The notes under the pieces were generated by a model. That model did no database searches, had not been told where the DNA came from, and worked only from the letters and a program-made list of their open reading frames with translations. Shown piece by piece: positions 12,260-23,314 of a DNA stretch of 64,000 nt. The position numbers and the translations under genes were made by a program. Within the stretch, counting starts at the first letter, position 1. Every line of letters starts with the position of its first letter. Source of the DNA: Pseudeuparius sepicola (Eukaryota; Arthropoda; Insecta; Coleoptera; Anthribidae); assembly GCA_963920635.1 (NCBI GenBank), contig OY987300.1, positions 56,193,415 through 56,257,414 of the forward strand. Reading direction: 5' to 3'.

Positions 12260-12835
12260 ATTATAAATTTCCTTATATTGCAACACTAAAGTTATTCATA
12301 ATCCGACATCCATTGCAATTTGCAGCTCTACCAAACACGTACTTATTACAAAAATGTTGTAGAAGAAAAGAATTGCGACTTCTCCGAGCCGATTTCTGTC
12401 GCTACTTATCGCGCATTTGATCGAATTTGCGAATGATGTCATCCGCACGCATAGTATACACGGATTTTGTCTTTTTTTAATTATCCTGGGCGGATTTCCG
12501 GTTCTACGATTCGTCCGATAATAAGGCAAATAATAATTTTTACTCGTTCCGTCCATCCGATGCGTCCGACCGATTACGAACAAATGCGCGCCTACCTTTA
12601 AACATCTCCAGATGATGCTCATGGTTAGCGAAACGCGCGACGGGTGCAAAAAACAAAGTTTTGGTGTGAAGAGTTAAGCAAAAGAAGTATTTTCTAAGTA
12701 CCAAAGGTTTCTGATTCCCAACTTAGTTGTGATAAGAAATAAAAATAAAATTTAAACATCTTGCCACGTTTTGTATCAATGTCGATTTTCCCTGTTGTCA
12801 GAAATATTCGACATTGGAGCCCTTAATTGTTTATA

Positions 12836-13250
12836 GAAAGCTTTTGATAGGGTATATGGCACCCTGATTTCATCTACAATCTTCTCTCCCCCGAAATAAG
12901 TATCCTTCTCGTTTCTCTGTGACCACAAATTTCAAATCCGGTTTGTGGTTCGCCTTTCTTCGTTTAAGACTATCGAAGCCGGATTCGCTCAAGTCTCCGT
13001 TCTTTATAATATCCTTCATTCTCCACACACCTCACTTTACCTGTATGCCGATGACACTGCAACAGCTTCGTAGGCCCGTGACAATAAGCACGTATATAAG
13101 AACCTCAAATCCGCTGTTGACCAACTCACTTAAATGGCCCAGTATTTCTTCAAATCTGAATCCAACCGCCTAACCTCCTTCTCGGAAAAATCTCACCCGC
13201 CACTATACCTTCAAGGCAAACACTCTCCTATTTTAAGGAAAATCTGGAAA
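12836..13250 (+). pseudogene. Jockey-type LINE reverse transcriptase fragment
   Basis: The plus strand encodes KAFDRV near 12838, then after frameshifts RLSSFKTIEAGFAQVSVLYN and LYLYADDTATAS, followed by AVDQLT. This order (KAFD, then a PQGSVL-like block, then YADD with a downstream helix) is that of the palm domain of non-LTR retrotransposon reverse transcriptases, closest by memory to the Jockey clade. The catalytic YADD is intact, but several stops and frameshifts are present and both ends are missing. This is a dead fragment; the parent element could be several kb long. Confidence 0.78.
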
Positions 13251-13439
13251 TTTCTTATAGTAATCAAGTAGGTAAACTTATTACACTTGCTAGTTTATTT
13301 TGTTGTTCGAAAATTTCCCCATAACCTTTTGGGTCTTCTTTTCTTTCCGCAAAACTCGTTACGTTTCATAAACAAAACCATTCAGCAAAGCGCAACTCCA
13401 GTTTAAAAGCGCCGCCTTCATAATATCAATTTTCCCGAG

Positions 13440-13650
13440 AGCCGTACTAATAAAAACTTTCATTCGGTGAATCGGATACGGAATTCGCCGGAACGTCGGG
13501 TGCATTTCAGAAGTGGGACGATATGAGAACAGCAGGTATGAAGGCGGCGGGCCAATGGAGTGGTTATAAGATGAGATGACACCGTATCGCCTGCACGGCT
13601 CCCAAGGCGGCGGAGGAGCTCACAACAACCGCCGTTTGCACCCGCCTTTC
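13440..13650. other. GC-rich island, function unknown
   Basis: A CpG-rich block (for example ggcggcggaggagctcacaa near 13600) lies between AT-rich stretches. Overlapping minus-strand ORFs of 114 and 69 aa are composition-driven and match nothing I know. From 13650 to 14016 nothing further is recognised. Confidence 0.4.
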
Positions 13651-14016
13651 GGGAAAGTTTTCTTTTGGAGAAAGCGCGGAAATATTTGTGGTGCCTCTTA
13701 AAAAATTTCGAGATTGCACTGGTATATCTATGTCCAGACATAGCTCTAGGGGAACTGTTTTTACACATAACACTCTGTATCTTATTATCTTTGAACGGAC
13801 ACATGATGTGGATCGTTAATAAAATCTGACATGGCTCTATGCAAGATTGCTAAGGGTAAAATAGAGCGAACATCAAAATTTCTTTATACACTTTCGTTTT
13901 AAAAATGTTGCTTCTTTCGATCTACTTAGATAAATTGCATTTGGTTTACCAGCATAGAGCACTGGATGGTTGATCGACATTTTGTACCCCATATTATTCT
14001 GGAATAAAACTATAAT

Positions 14017-14125
14017 ACTAAGTAACTGAAAGGCGAAAAACAAACATTTTATAAATAAAGATCAATTTCTGTCCCATCATAGTATACCTACCGAGCACCA
14101 TATTAGACATCTAGGGGTTGGAAAA
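14017..14125 (+). repeat. 109-bp direct repeat, left copy
   Basis: Starts actaagtaactgaaaggcga and ends ggggttggaaaa. It is almost identical to 14433-14541. The two copies bracket a segment (14128-14430) that has another copy at 19966-20263. Confidence 0.9.
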
Positions 14126-14127
14126 TT

Positions 14128-14430
14128 CCGATGGAGTAAATTAAAATGCCATGTACAGTTCAGTTTACGACCCGCGGCTTTTACGACAAAGCTATACAAA
14201 AGTAGCATGTAAAAACACATGTCTGGGTTAATAAGCGGAAAAATTTAGGATAAAAAGTGCTTTCTACTAATGTAATCGTAAGTAGTTGTTGCTTAGATAT
14301 TACTGAGCCAAATTGTTCGATTTACCACGTCATGTTTATTTCGCTCCTTTGTTGCGTTAATAAATATTAAGTCACGTCGTCCCTATTTCTCCTTTAAGGA
14401 AAGGGGTTTAGCATCCGGCGTACAAAAATA
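14128..14430 (+). repeat. About 300-bp duplicated segment, copy 1
   Basis: This segment begins ccgatggagtaaattaaaat and ends ggcgtacaaaaata. It is nearly identical to 19966-20263 in the same orientation, about 5.8 kb away. No ORF or RNA structure is recognised. Confidence 0.9.
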
Positions 14431-14432
14431 AC

Positions 14433-14541
14433 ACTAAGTAACTGAAAGGCGAAAAACAAAGATTTTATAAATAAAGATCAATTTCTGTCACATCATAGTA
14501 TACCTACCGAGCACCATATTAGACATCTAGGGGTTGGAAAA
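14433..14541 (+). repeat. 109-bp direct repeat, right copy
   Basis: A near-exact second copy of 14017-14125, offset by 416 bp. Confidence 0.9.
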
Positions 14542-14884
14542 GTAGATATTAGATATTATTATATTCGCTACTTCTCAACAATGTTTACTATACAGGGTGT
14601 AACTTTGATAAGTACAGAAATTTTAAGGGCAGGTCGGGAAAAATGCACTTGTTACGCCTATGCAATTAAAATTTTTCTAAAGTGCATATTAACGTCAGAA
14701 ATAATTTTTTTTAAAACGCTATTAAAACCCCTTTTTCCGACGCTACGGCCATGGGTCCTTGACCTTGCCGGGACCAGCTGGAACTGAGGCCGGTTCCGGC
14801 GGATCCCCCCCAATTCCGCCGTGCAGCGTTGTCAGACGTATAGCTCTTTCACAGTATTTCAGGAATAGTCTTTCAACTAGTTTT

Positions 14885-15680
14885 TGAACAAATCTTTAAT
14901 GGTTCTTTTAGCGAATAGCATGCAAAAAAACTACCTTTCGGATGCCTGGATGATTTTCCTTGCGGGTGTCGTACTCCTTTCTTATGTTATCCAAAAATCC
15001 TCTCGAAAATCACAAGAAGCACTAGGTAACTGGTTGCCAGTCGAATCGCTTTTTCCGAGACTTTTTCGCAGTATTTGAAGAATATTGACGCAACCATGTA
15101 TCATTTGGTGTATGTGGAGATTAAATAAATAAATAAATAATTTTTGGACAACTCCTTAAAGGTTCTTTTAGCGAATAGCTCGACGAATAGCATGAAAAAG
15201 CCTACCTTTGAGATGCATCGATTATTTTTACTATTTTCTTGTGTTTAGATACTATCCAAAAATCTTCACAAAATCACATAAAGCACTAAGTACCTACCTA
15301 ACTAGTGGCACTGTTTTTATACGATGGTCGCGAAGGTATAACACTTCATAGTCTCTTTTTACGGAAATACGAACAAAACACTTGTTTTTTTTCACTGCAC
15401 ACTTAAAGCGGCGCGATGCCAAATATTAGGGACGTCTCGGTTTCCCTCAGCTGATTTATTCCAACGGGGACTCGACTAGGTGGATTGTACATCGTCTAAT
15501 AAAACCCGAATTTTCGCGAACCCTTGAAGCTGCTTCTTTTATCCTCGCGCGTAATTGGGGTACCTAGTAGGAACCTATCTAGCACTGTTTTCATACGAAG
15601 GCCGCGAAAGTTTAACACTGCATTTCTTAACGGAAATATGAAAAAATCACTTGTTATTTCACTGCAAATTCGTAGCGGCA
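14885..15680 (+). repeat. Degenerate tandem repeat, period about 265 bp
   Basis: The word ggttcttttagcgaatagc occurs near 14900 and again near 15163, each followed by atccaaaaatc and agcactaagta-type text. A later part of the unit (gcactgttttYatacgaWgg, then cttgttWtttcactgca) occurs near 15307-15410 and 15572-15670. There are therefore about three imperfect copies. A short AAAT microsatellite lies at about 15122-15140. Confidence 0.65.
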
Positions 15681-16309
15681 ATTGCAACAGGTTTGGATAT
15701 CACTGCTGGTCCAAAAAAATGGCGAACGGATCTGGAAAAATGTACAGAAGCAGGTTCAGTTCCGACGACAGTTCGTAAAACAAAGCAAAGTAACGGAACA
15801 ATATCGGTTAGCGAGACGCGACGTTTGCATACGCGTCCACGTTTTGGAAACAGAATTGTTATACCACAGAATAGCCACACGTAAGGCATTCTGTATAATA
15901 ATAAATTGCTTGTTGAAGCTGGCGCTCCCAAAAATTACAGGCGGACGCGGATCGATATCAATCAGCTGTTAAATCCCATAATAATCGGACGGACGATCTT
16001 CGACTAGCGCGTCGGCTACGGCGCGGCGGTACGGTGACGGCGCACAAGCTTTCCCCCATACCATTCAATACCACTATTCGGTGTTGCCGTTTATGCCGAC
16101 ATGTCCCCAAACTGACTTAAAGTCCCTTAAATCCGATTTTTGATTTTCGCGGATTTATACGGGGTTTCTTTCGTTATAAGTTAATCTACTATCTCGTATA
16201 ATTATTACGCACAAAAACGGGTAAATCCATGTAAAAATCCACTACACAATTAAATTTATACGGAATTAAATTACTAAATCAGGTAAATTTTCAGCACACT
16301 TGGCAACAT

Positions 16310-16790
16310 AGTAGCGCCGCCCCGAGAGAAGTAGGGGCCGCGAGCCGCGAGCCGCGATTGGCTAATATCGCGCACTAGTTATGAGTAGTGGGGATCACCT
16401 GTAGTGTCGATGTCAAGTGGCGCCCCGCGCTTGCGCTCCTCGCCCAGCTGTAATTTAGTAGGTCGGCCGGGCCGGGCGGCGTGGAAATGGAGCAAAATCG
16501 AGTGAATCAGTGCCAGTGAATTCATTCGTAATTGTAATTATTGCGCGATTCGGCGCGGCGTCGTTTTTGTGTGAAGTTGGCGTCGGACGCCAGCGCCCGA
16601 CGCCAACGTCATATGCCCGCGCCTGGCGAATCTCGGCGAAGGAATGTCGGGCAGTAGTCAAGGGCACGCAGAAGCTTAAATTCACCAGGAGGAGTCGCTG
16701 TTTTTCAGTTTTTGGGGACATTACGCGACATTTCGCCACCAAGTTTTTACGAAAAGTAAGAGGAATGGTAAGGAATTAACTTGAGAGAGT
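16310..16790 (+). promoter_or_regulatory. Promoter-like CpG-rich island with possible untranslated first exon
   Basis: A CpG-rich block contains a CCAAT-type word (gcgattggctaat near 16355), an arthropod initiator-like tcagt near 16507, and a perfect 11-bp inverted repeat, gttggcgtcgg / ccgacgccaac (16576-16586 and 16597-16607). Donor-like words occur at about 16757 (aaaa|gtaagagg) and 16768 (atg|gtaagg), where composition returns to AT-rich. This would fit a non-coding first exon on the plus strand. It is an inference from composition and short motifs; no downstream exon was identified. Confidence 0.35.
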
Positions 16791-17026
16791 TCCGAAACGG
16801 CAAAGGGTTAAAAAATGCGGAAATGATAAGCACGCCAATTTGACAGTCTTCCCCAACTATTTTCGGAACCGAATAATTTTTTATTTACAACCATGTATGT
16901 AATATCGACATTTCTGACTTTTTAGAAGTTTGAAAGTGTCAATTTTTTGACTTTTACTTCCCGCCCTCCCGCCCGGGTGGAAAGTTTACTTTATCTCGAG
17001 ACACCTCGGTGTGTAATATACTATTA

Positions 17027-17341
17027 AAAGTAGACAATAGACAGGACAACAACCCTGAGGGGGTTTAAAAGTGGCGCACCATCAGGCAAGGGTAGAAAAA
17101 TATTAAAAACGATGAACAAATCGGGGCCGCGCGTTAAATTCACATCAAATGACAGTCTTCCCCCACTTTTTTCGGAAACGAATAATTTTTTAAAAGTAGA
17201 TAATACATAGGACCACAACCCTGAGGGGGTTTAAAGGTGGCGCACTATCGGGCAAGGGTTGAAAAATATTAAAAACTATGAACAAATCGAAGCCGCGCGT
17301 TAAATTCACGTCAAATTACAGTCTTCCCCCACTTTTTTCGA
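17027..17341 (+). repeat. Tandem duplication, period about 165 bp
   Basis: Two copies of a unit starting aaaagtaga (17027 and 17192) share caaccctgagggggtttaaa and ccgcgcgttaaattcac. A third, partial and diverged copy of its 3' part (tttgacagtcttcccc, then cgaataattttttat) lies upstream at about 16838-16888. Confidence 0.85.
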
Positions 17342-18131
17342 GATGATAGGGCTACAGGCGAACACTCGCTAAAAAAAAGTAACGCGCCGCTGCTCTACGC
17401 TCTACCCTATGGGTGGTTGTGGAAATTTGCAATTTTTACAGATAATTTGTATTTTAAAACAAATACTTTGTTCAGTTGATTGCCGATCAGAAATTTATTA
17501 TCCCAAGGTGTCCCAAGAGATGGCTAATTATTAGTATAAAAAAATTGCCGCCTGAAAATCAGTTGTAAAATAGGTAGGTAGGTAGATACCTACTCCACAA
17601 AAGATCAAGATCAAAAAATTATGAGTGTGAAATCAGCAATGAGTTTTCTAGCAATGACTTCTCCGAGCGGCGCTCGGATACATTTCTGCTGCCTAGGGAC
17701 TTAAAATAACAGTAAAGTGATAAAAACTGACGTGTTTGTTAAATTATTGTGTGCGCCTGTGAAGAAAGCAATAAACAGTTCGTCACAGCAACCGACATCA
17801 TAAAAAAACGTGGATACCTACCAGCAGTAATTTTCAAAGGTACCTAGGTACCTAATTCTGCAAGCAGATTTATTCCACTCTGACATGCGGCAACGTCGCG
17901 GTATTCCCCTTCCTAATCTAACGTTATTCCCCTCCATCTCCTAGGGAGAGGTTAGACCTCCCCTCTAAGCGCTTCTAGTGACGATACAGCGGCGTGCATT
18001 GAGCACGGATAAAGATTGATTTGCCCCATTTTCTAAACATCGATTAAAAAAATTTTTTTTTCATTTTTCGGTTTTATGAACGTCCCCGATTACGTGGTTA
18101 AAATTTCTGTACCTATCAAAGATACACCCTG

Positions 18132-19965
18132 TATAATATAATATATGGTTTGTACAAAACAAATTCCGATGCACGTCATCGTATACGGCATTGGAAAAGA
18201 CTCGTAATAGGGACGCAGCGTTGCCGTATCGTGATAAATAAAGATATAAACAATAACCGTCGCATTCACCATATTTTTAAACCACAAGCATAAAATGTAT
18301 TTTATATGATAAAAGATTGAACTTTTAGTGGGTTTGCAGTCAAGTTGGTCTTTAAAGAAAGCTTTTGGTTAATTGCCAAGCTTTCGGAATTGTTTATTCC
18401 AATGCAAAACACGTGGAAACGTTCACGTGCGCGTCCACGAGGTTATAACTTATAACTCGGGCTCTGGCGGTTGTTCGGCAACGTCGCCCGTAGCGTTAAC
18501 AGCGGTACCAACATAATACTAGGCCAAATTCAAATATCAACACACAAAATCACATATGTTTTCATATAAAACGTTGGTAACACAATTTTCGTCATTAATT
18601 GTTATTGATGACGTGCAACGGAATTTGTGTTGTACGAACCATACCTCTCTACCCTCTACCCATTGTGCAATAAAAAACAAATTGAAATCGATGTACACGC
18701 GCGGCCTCATAAATGTTTCCACTAGTCACGAGAAATGAGCAAGAAATCAAGAATTCCGGGTACGTGTGGCAACGTTGTGCCAATTCCACGGCTTCTCACA
18801 TCAACAACTTCCCCTACATTCCCTCGTATATAATATACCACCCCGCTCCTCCCCATAGAAAATAAAAATTGCGTTGACTGTCGTTTTAATACGCCAGTCG
18901 CCAGTCAACGAAAATACAGTTCGTTCAGCGAATGTTTAGCCCTACGTCACAACTCCCGTCCTTGTCTGGCTCGTAAATATACGACCGATATCCGTCGTAT
19001 AGTCATGAGTAAGACAAGTACGGGAGTTGTAAATTTAAAAACAATGGGCCTGCTTTTTCGGTTTTTACGTAATAAAAATATTATATCAAAATATTCATAG
19101 AAAAAACGTTTATTATTATTTTCGTTGAAAATGTACGTTTCAATCACCGTAACAGGTCACGAAAAAATATAATATTTTATTGCTGTTCGTGTGTATATGA
19201 TGTGTCGCAACTTTGTTCTGAATGATTTTATAGCGTCAGTAGATAGTTCGCTGAAAATTGATGACCCGATAAAGGAAATTTATATATATATTTATTGTAC
19301 TTCTCTCGAAATTAGAGAAGCTTACGACAAAGTGTTACATTTTTTTTACCAGAAATGAGTTATGACTTAGGCAAGTGCGATCTAATGGTTCTAAACTAGT
19401 AGTGTTTCCGCAAGTGATATAATAATCTTAGGAAAAATGGCAACGTGGATCGAAAAATTGTACTTAAATGAATGCAATTAATAAAATAATTTTTGAATTT
19501 AACATTTTAATGACTGAATGAAAACCGGATGATGTTTGCCGTTTTTGTTTAGATGTACCTAACGGGAAAAATTGCCGTTACAAACAAATAGACATCTTGC
19601 CCATCCGCTACTTTCAATTTAAGTTGTTGCGTCTTGTCAAATCACATTGTAATTACTTCGGGCATTCATAGATATCTCATATAAGGTTAAAGTTGTGTCC
19701 ATTCAGAACCTATTCCTATATGTGTACCTACTTTATTGTTTATTTTTTATGTTGTGGAAGCACTTAAAACTAAAATTTAACACCATTAAATTTCCAGCTT
19801 TTTGCACACAAAGGTGGTATTGTCTCTTGTAGTATATCCCGATAAATTCTGTTTCAATATGTGTGAGGCCGAATCCATTTCATATTAACAATAAAATCAT
19901 TCGGAAAGGTCGCACGGGGGTCCATCTGGTTTATGGAGGTAGCAACACGTCAAAAATGTTAATCG
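18132..19965. other. AT-rich stretch, no gene recognised
   Basis: No coding family was recognised. A TATA-like word in a GC-richer setting (cgtatataatatacc near 18825) is followed about 75 bp later by cagtcgccagtcaacg, but no transcript could be supported. Confidence 0.4.
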
Positions 19966-20263
19966 CCGATGGAGTAAATTAAAATGCCATGTACAGTTCA
20001 GTTTACGACCCGCGGCTTTTACGACAAAGCTACAAAAGTACCATGTAAAAACACATGTCTGGGTTAATGAGCGGAAAAATTTAGGATAAAAAGTGCTTTC
20101 TACTAATGTAATCGTAAGTTGTTGCTTAGATATTACTGAACCAAATTGTTCGATTTACCATGTCATGTTTATTTCGCTCCTTTGTTGCGTTACTAAGTAT
20201 TAAATCACGTCGTCCCTATTTCTCCTTTAAGGAAAGGGGTTTAGCATCCGGCGTACAAAAATA
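19966..20263 (+). repeat. About 300-bp duplicated segment, copy 2
   Basis: Near-identical to 14128-14430 but without the 109-bp flanking direct repeats. Small indels (for example a missing gta near 20118) separate the two copies. Confidence 0.9.
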
Positions 20264-20889
20264 GCAATTATGCCGGTGCACGCAAGTAACTATTTTGCGG
20301 TTTGTTTAAATGCAAATTATTCTCGTGATAAATTTATAAATTGTAAATTACCAGCCAAGCATAAATTTACCTTTCATTTTACCACAAGTATAATTTCGAT
20401 ATTTTGAGGTATTGCCCATTGACAGAAAATTTAATTTTAGCGCCCATTGTTGCACATAATTAGAACTTATACGAGAATTACAACACGTCATTCCTATAGG
20501 TATTAGAAGGCTCAAAAGATTTTAAAATATAATTCACGAATTCAACTACCGAATTAAACGACTGTCCCGATTATAGTGTGTTGAATTATCTAAGTTACAA
20601 TGTGTACATTGGATATCCTCTTTGGTCCAATAAACTATTTACTCGCCCGCATTTGAAACTTGATTAGGAACAATTTGGAATAGTGCCGTTAAGAAAAAAG
20701 CAAATATTTTAAACCTGTAGAACCAGTATGAGATGAGCACATTCAACACATGAACCATGTGGATCTTGGACATCACACACAAGTGGTGTTGTACTTCTAT
20801 GTAGTACATTTAAGATGGAAACTCAGGAACTATGTTATTTTAAATTTTGATAAATAAATTAAATTAATAAATCAAAATGCTGTTATATG
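20264..20889. other. AT-rich stretch, nothing recognised
   Basis: No gene, RNA or repeat could be supported in this stretch. Confidence 0.4.
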
Positions 20890-21000
20890 TACAGGGTGAT
20901 TCAGTTTTAATCTGCAACACTTCAACAGGTGATAGAAAACCAAAAAATAACCGCACTTTCTTCTATAAACTATATCATTTTAAGGCCTCTAAAAAAGTTA

Positions 21001-21203
21001 CAGGGTGTTAAAGTTGCAAGAAATATGTGGAATTTATTGAATATTTTACAAACTAGTTGAGATATTTAAGTCATATTTGGTACACGTTATAACGGCATGG
21101 ATTAGCATAAAACCTGTTAATATCAAACATCTTGAACAACCAGTGGCGTAGAAATGGGTAATTAGTATAATTTATTTTAGAAAAAAAAAATAGAACCACC
21201 TTG
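21001..21203 (+). repeat. 203-bp sub-element in left arm
   Basis: Begins TA|CAGGGTGTTAAAGTTGC and ends GAACCACCTTG|TA. It is mirrored as 21767-21969 in the right arm. Confidence 0.75.
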
Positions 21204-21463
21204 TATAGCAATAAAATGTATTCAAATTCTTATGTAAATTTGTATTGTAAACAAAAACGTTCTCTTAGCATTTTTTCATATGTGTCATGGTTTCATAGCA
21301 AATTTGATTTTTTCGTAATATTTCGGCGTAGGTACTTCTGAAAAATTAAGTAAAAAATTTGCTCCATAAGTAACACTTAAAGTAGAAATAATGTGTTTGC
21401 TACCTGACATAAAGTAACTTTTTCCAATCAACTCACCTATTTAAGGCTATACTCTTGAAGATA

Positions 21464-21509
21464 CAGGGTCTAAAACATTTAAGGAAGATACAATTAATGT
21501 TACGCTCTG
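21464..21509. repeat. 46-bp TA-flanked mini-palindrome at the element centre
   Basis: TA|CAGGGTCTAAAACATT pairs with AATGTTACGCTCTG|TA. It sits at the symmetry centre of 20892-22080. Confidence 0.65.
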
Positions 21510-21766
21510 TATCTTGAAAAGTAAAACCTTGAATGGGTAAGTTTATTGGGAAAAGTTACTGTATTTAAAGTAAAAAACACATTTTTTCTACTTTGAGTGT
21601 TACTTATGGAGAAAAGTTTTAAGTTAATTTTTCAGAAGTACCCCGAAATAATACGAAAAAAATCAAATTTGCTATGAAACCATGACACATATGAAAAAAT
21701 GCTAAGAGAACGTTTTTGTTTACAATAAAAATTTACATAAGAATTTGAATACATTTTATTGCTATA

Positions 21767-21969
21767 CAAGGTGGTTCTATTTTTTTTTTCTAAAATAAAT
21801 TATACTAATTACCCATTTCTACGGCACTGGTTGTTCAAGATGTTTCATATTAACAGGTTTTATGCTAACCCATGCCGTTATAACGTGTACCAAATATGAC
21901 TTAAATATCTCAACAAGTTTGTAAAATACTCAATAAATTCCACATATTTCTTGCAACTTTAACACCCTG
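21767..21969 (-). repeat. 203-bp sub-element in right arm
   Basis: Mirror of 21001-21203, with ends TA|CAAGGTGGTTC and TTTAACACCCTG|TA. Confidence 0.75.
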
Positions 21970-22347
21970 TAACTTTTTTTATAAGGCCTTAAAATGATAT
22001 AGTTTATAGAAGAAAGTGCGGTTATTTTTTGGTTTTCTATCACCTGTTGAAGTGTTGCAGATTAAAACTGAATCACCCTGTATATACAGGGTGTAACTAA
22101 ACTGATGGTCAAAAATGAAACCACGTATTCTTGGAGTCAAAATAAGGGTTCTTCATATATTTTTTTCTCCTACGGGCCATAGTTTTTTTTATATAGAGCG
22201 TAGAAGTTTGGAGAAAAATACACATATTTCTTAGTATATCTAGAAGTATACGAGATATTTTCTTCAAACTTGGCGTGTCACATGAGCAGATGAGCCATCA
22301 AACTTAAGGTTGACATGAAGCTTTTGAGGCTCCCAGTTGCGGAGATA

Positions 22348-22394
22348 CAGGGTGTTAGTAAAATTAATTAGTTCAGAAAAATATGAATACCCTG
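22348..22394. repeat. 47-bp TA-flanked unit in left arm
   Basis: TA|CAGGGTGTTAGTAAAATT at the left and ATGAATACCCTG|TA at the right. A mirror copy is at 23001-23047. Confidence 0.7.
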
Positions 22395-22640
22395 TATAAT
22401 CGCATTTTTTAAATTTGTTTTGAGTGGTGAATAGAATGGTTAACAAAAAGTATAATATAACAATTAGTATTTTTTCATATTCGCAGCCGTTTCTTAATTA
22501 TTTTTAAAGGACGGCAACGCTGCAATGAACAATAGTCACTTTAAGAATAAATCTAGCAATCTGTGGATGTCAATTAAACTTTATTTAACAAAATACAAAA
22601 GCAAAAACAATAATAAAAGAAACGTATTGCTATTAGAAAA

Positions 22641-22739
22641 TTAAATTATTAAATGTTCGAAATGACCGTCGTCTCTTTCAATACACGCAACTATGCGTTT
22701 CCGCATGTTTATTATTGCCATTCGCAAGTCCATAGCAAA
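22641..22739 (-). pseudogene. Mariner-type transposase C-terminal fragment
   Basis: The minus strand reads FAMDLRMAIINMRKRIVAC and then IERDDGHFEHLII before a stop codon (complement of 22641-22643). A stretch ending in CIE.....GHFEHL at the extreme C-terminus is a familiar signature of mariner/Tc1-superfamily transposases in insects. The rest of the protein, including the DDE/D domain, is missing. The fragment lies near the symmetry centre of the palindrome, where leftover coding sequence would be expected after both outer parts became inverted copies. Confidence 0.7.
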
Positions 22740-23000
22740 AGTGCATATCAGTCAATTCTTCAAATGAAAATATAATTTTTCAAAATATTGAAAGTTGGCA
22801 GCCAAATGATTCAAATAATGCCAAGTTTAATTGACATCCACAGATTGTTAGATTTATTCTTAAAGTGACTTTTTTATTGCAGCATTGCCGTTCTTTGAAA
22901 ATAATTAAAAAACGGCTGAGAATATGAAACAATACAAAGAGATACTTTTTGTTAACCATTGAATTTACCATTCAAAACAAATTTAAAAAATGCGATTATA

Positions 23001-23047
23001 CAGGGTATTCCTATTTTTCTGAACTAATTAAATTTAATAACACCCTG
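23001..23047. repeat. 47-bp TA-flanked unit in right arm
   Basis: TA|CAGGGTATTCCTATTTTTC at the left and TTTAATAACACCCTG|TA at the right. It mirrors 22348-22394 with some substitutions. Confidence 0.7.
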
Positions 23048-23314
23048 TATCTCCGCAACTGGGGGCTTCACAAGCTTCATATTAACCTTAAATTTGACAA
23101 CTCATCCGCTCATGTGACACGCCAAGTTTGAAGAAAATATCTCGTGTACTTCTAGAGATACTAAGAAATATGTGTATTTTTCTCTAAACTTCTATGCTCT
23201 GTATAAAAAAAACTATAGCCCGTAGGAGAAAAAAATATATTAGGAAGTGCCCTTATTTTGACTCCAAGAATACGTTGTTTCATTTTTGACCATTAGTTTA
23301 GTATACACCCTGTA

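Larger units (their letters stand above)
11085..12598. mobile_element. PIF/Harbinger-type DNA transposon, interrupted
   Basis: Inverted ends of about 60 bp face each other. The left arm reads AGGTAGTCGCGCATC from 11085, and the right arm ends gcgcgcctacctt at 12598. Both arms contain ggacgcatcgga or its complement. TAA occurs immediately outside on both sides (11082-11084 and 12599-12601), fitting the 3-bp target duplication of PIF/Harbinger elements. The interior carries N-terminal HARBI1-like coding sequence but no room for the catalytic domain. A 731-bp foldback (11359-12089) splits the coding part. It is a dead, internally deleted copy. Confidence 0.75.
14593..18131. mobile_element. Pair of inverted CAGGGTG ends, possibly one 3.5-kb element
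   Basis: TA|CAGGGTGTAACTTTGATA starts at 14593 and continues with agtacagaaatttta. The mirror, taaaatttctgtacctatca followed by aagatacaccctg|TA, ends at 18131. The match extends about 35 bp and fades after that. The enclosed DNA holds tandem repeats and a promoter-like GC island and no transposase. It could be a composite that mobilised host DNA, or two solo ends of the same family that happen to face each other. Confidence 0.5.
20892..22080. mobile_element. Palindromic CAGGGTG element with mirrored sub-elements
   Basis: TA|CAGGGTGATTCAGTTTTAAT starts at 20892 and the mirror, ATTAAAACTGAATCACCCTG|TA, ends at 22080. The arms match almost throughout. Each arm contains a 203-bp block with its own TA-flanked ends (21001-21203 and 21767-21969), and the centre holds a 46-bp TA-flanked unit (21464-21509). 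No transposase remnant was seen. The next element starts six bases after its end. Confidence 0.9.
22087..23312. mobile_element. Palindromic CAGGGTG element with a transposase C-terminus relic
   Basis: TA|CAGGGTGTAACTAAACTGAT starts at 22087. The mirror is catttttgaccattagtttag followed by tatacaccctg|TA, ending at 23312. Mirrored arms carry matching text (aaacttggcgtgtcacatga near 22267 against its complement near 23113). Each arm has a 47-bp TA-flanked unit. Near the centre, the minus strand still encodes the last residues of a mariner-type transposase (22641-22739). The element is therefore best seen as an internally deleted, inverted-duplicate derivative of a mariner-like transposon. Confidence 0.88.

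Noticed and set aside
14593..18131. A confident single 3.5-kb transposon
   Set aside because: Only about 35 bp of the ends match and the interior looks like unrelated host DNA and tandem repeats, so it is listed with low confidence.
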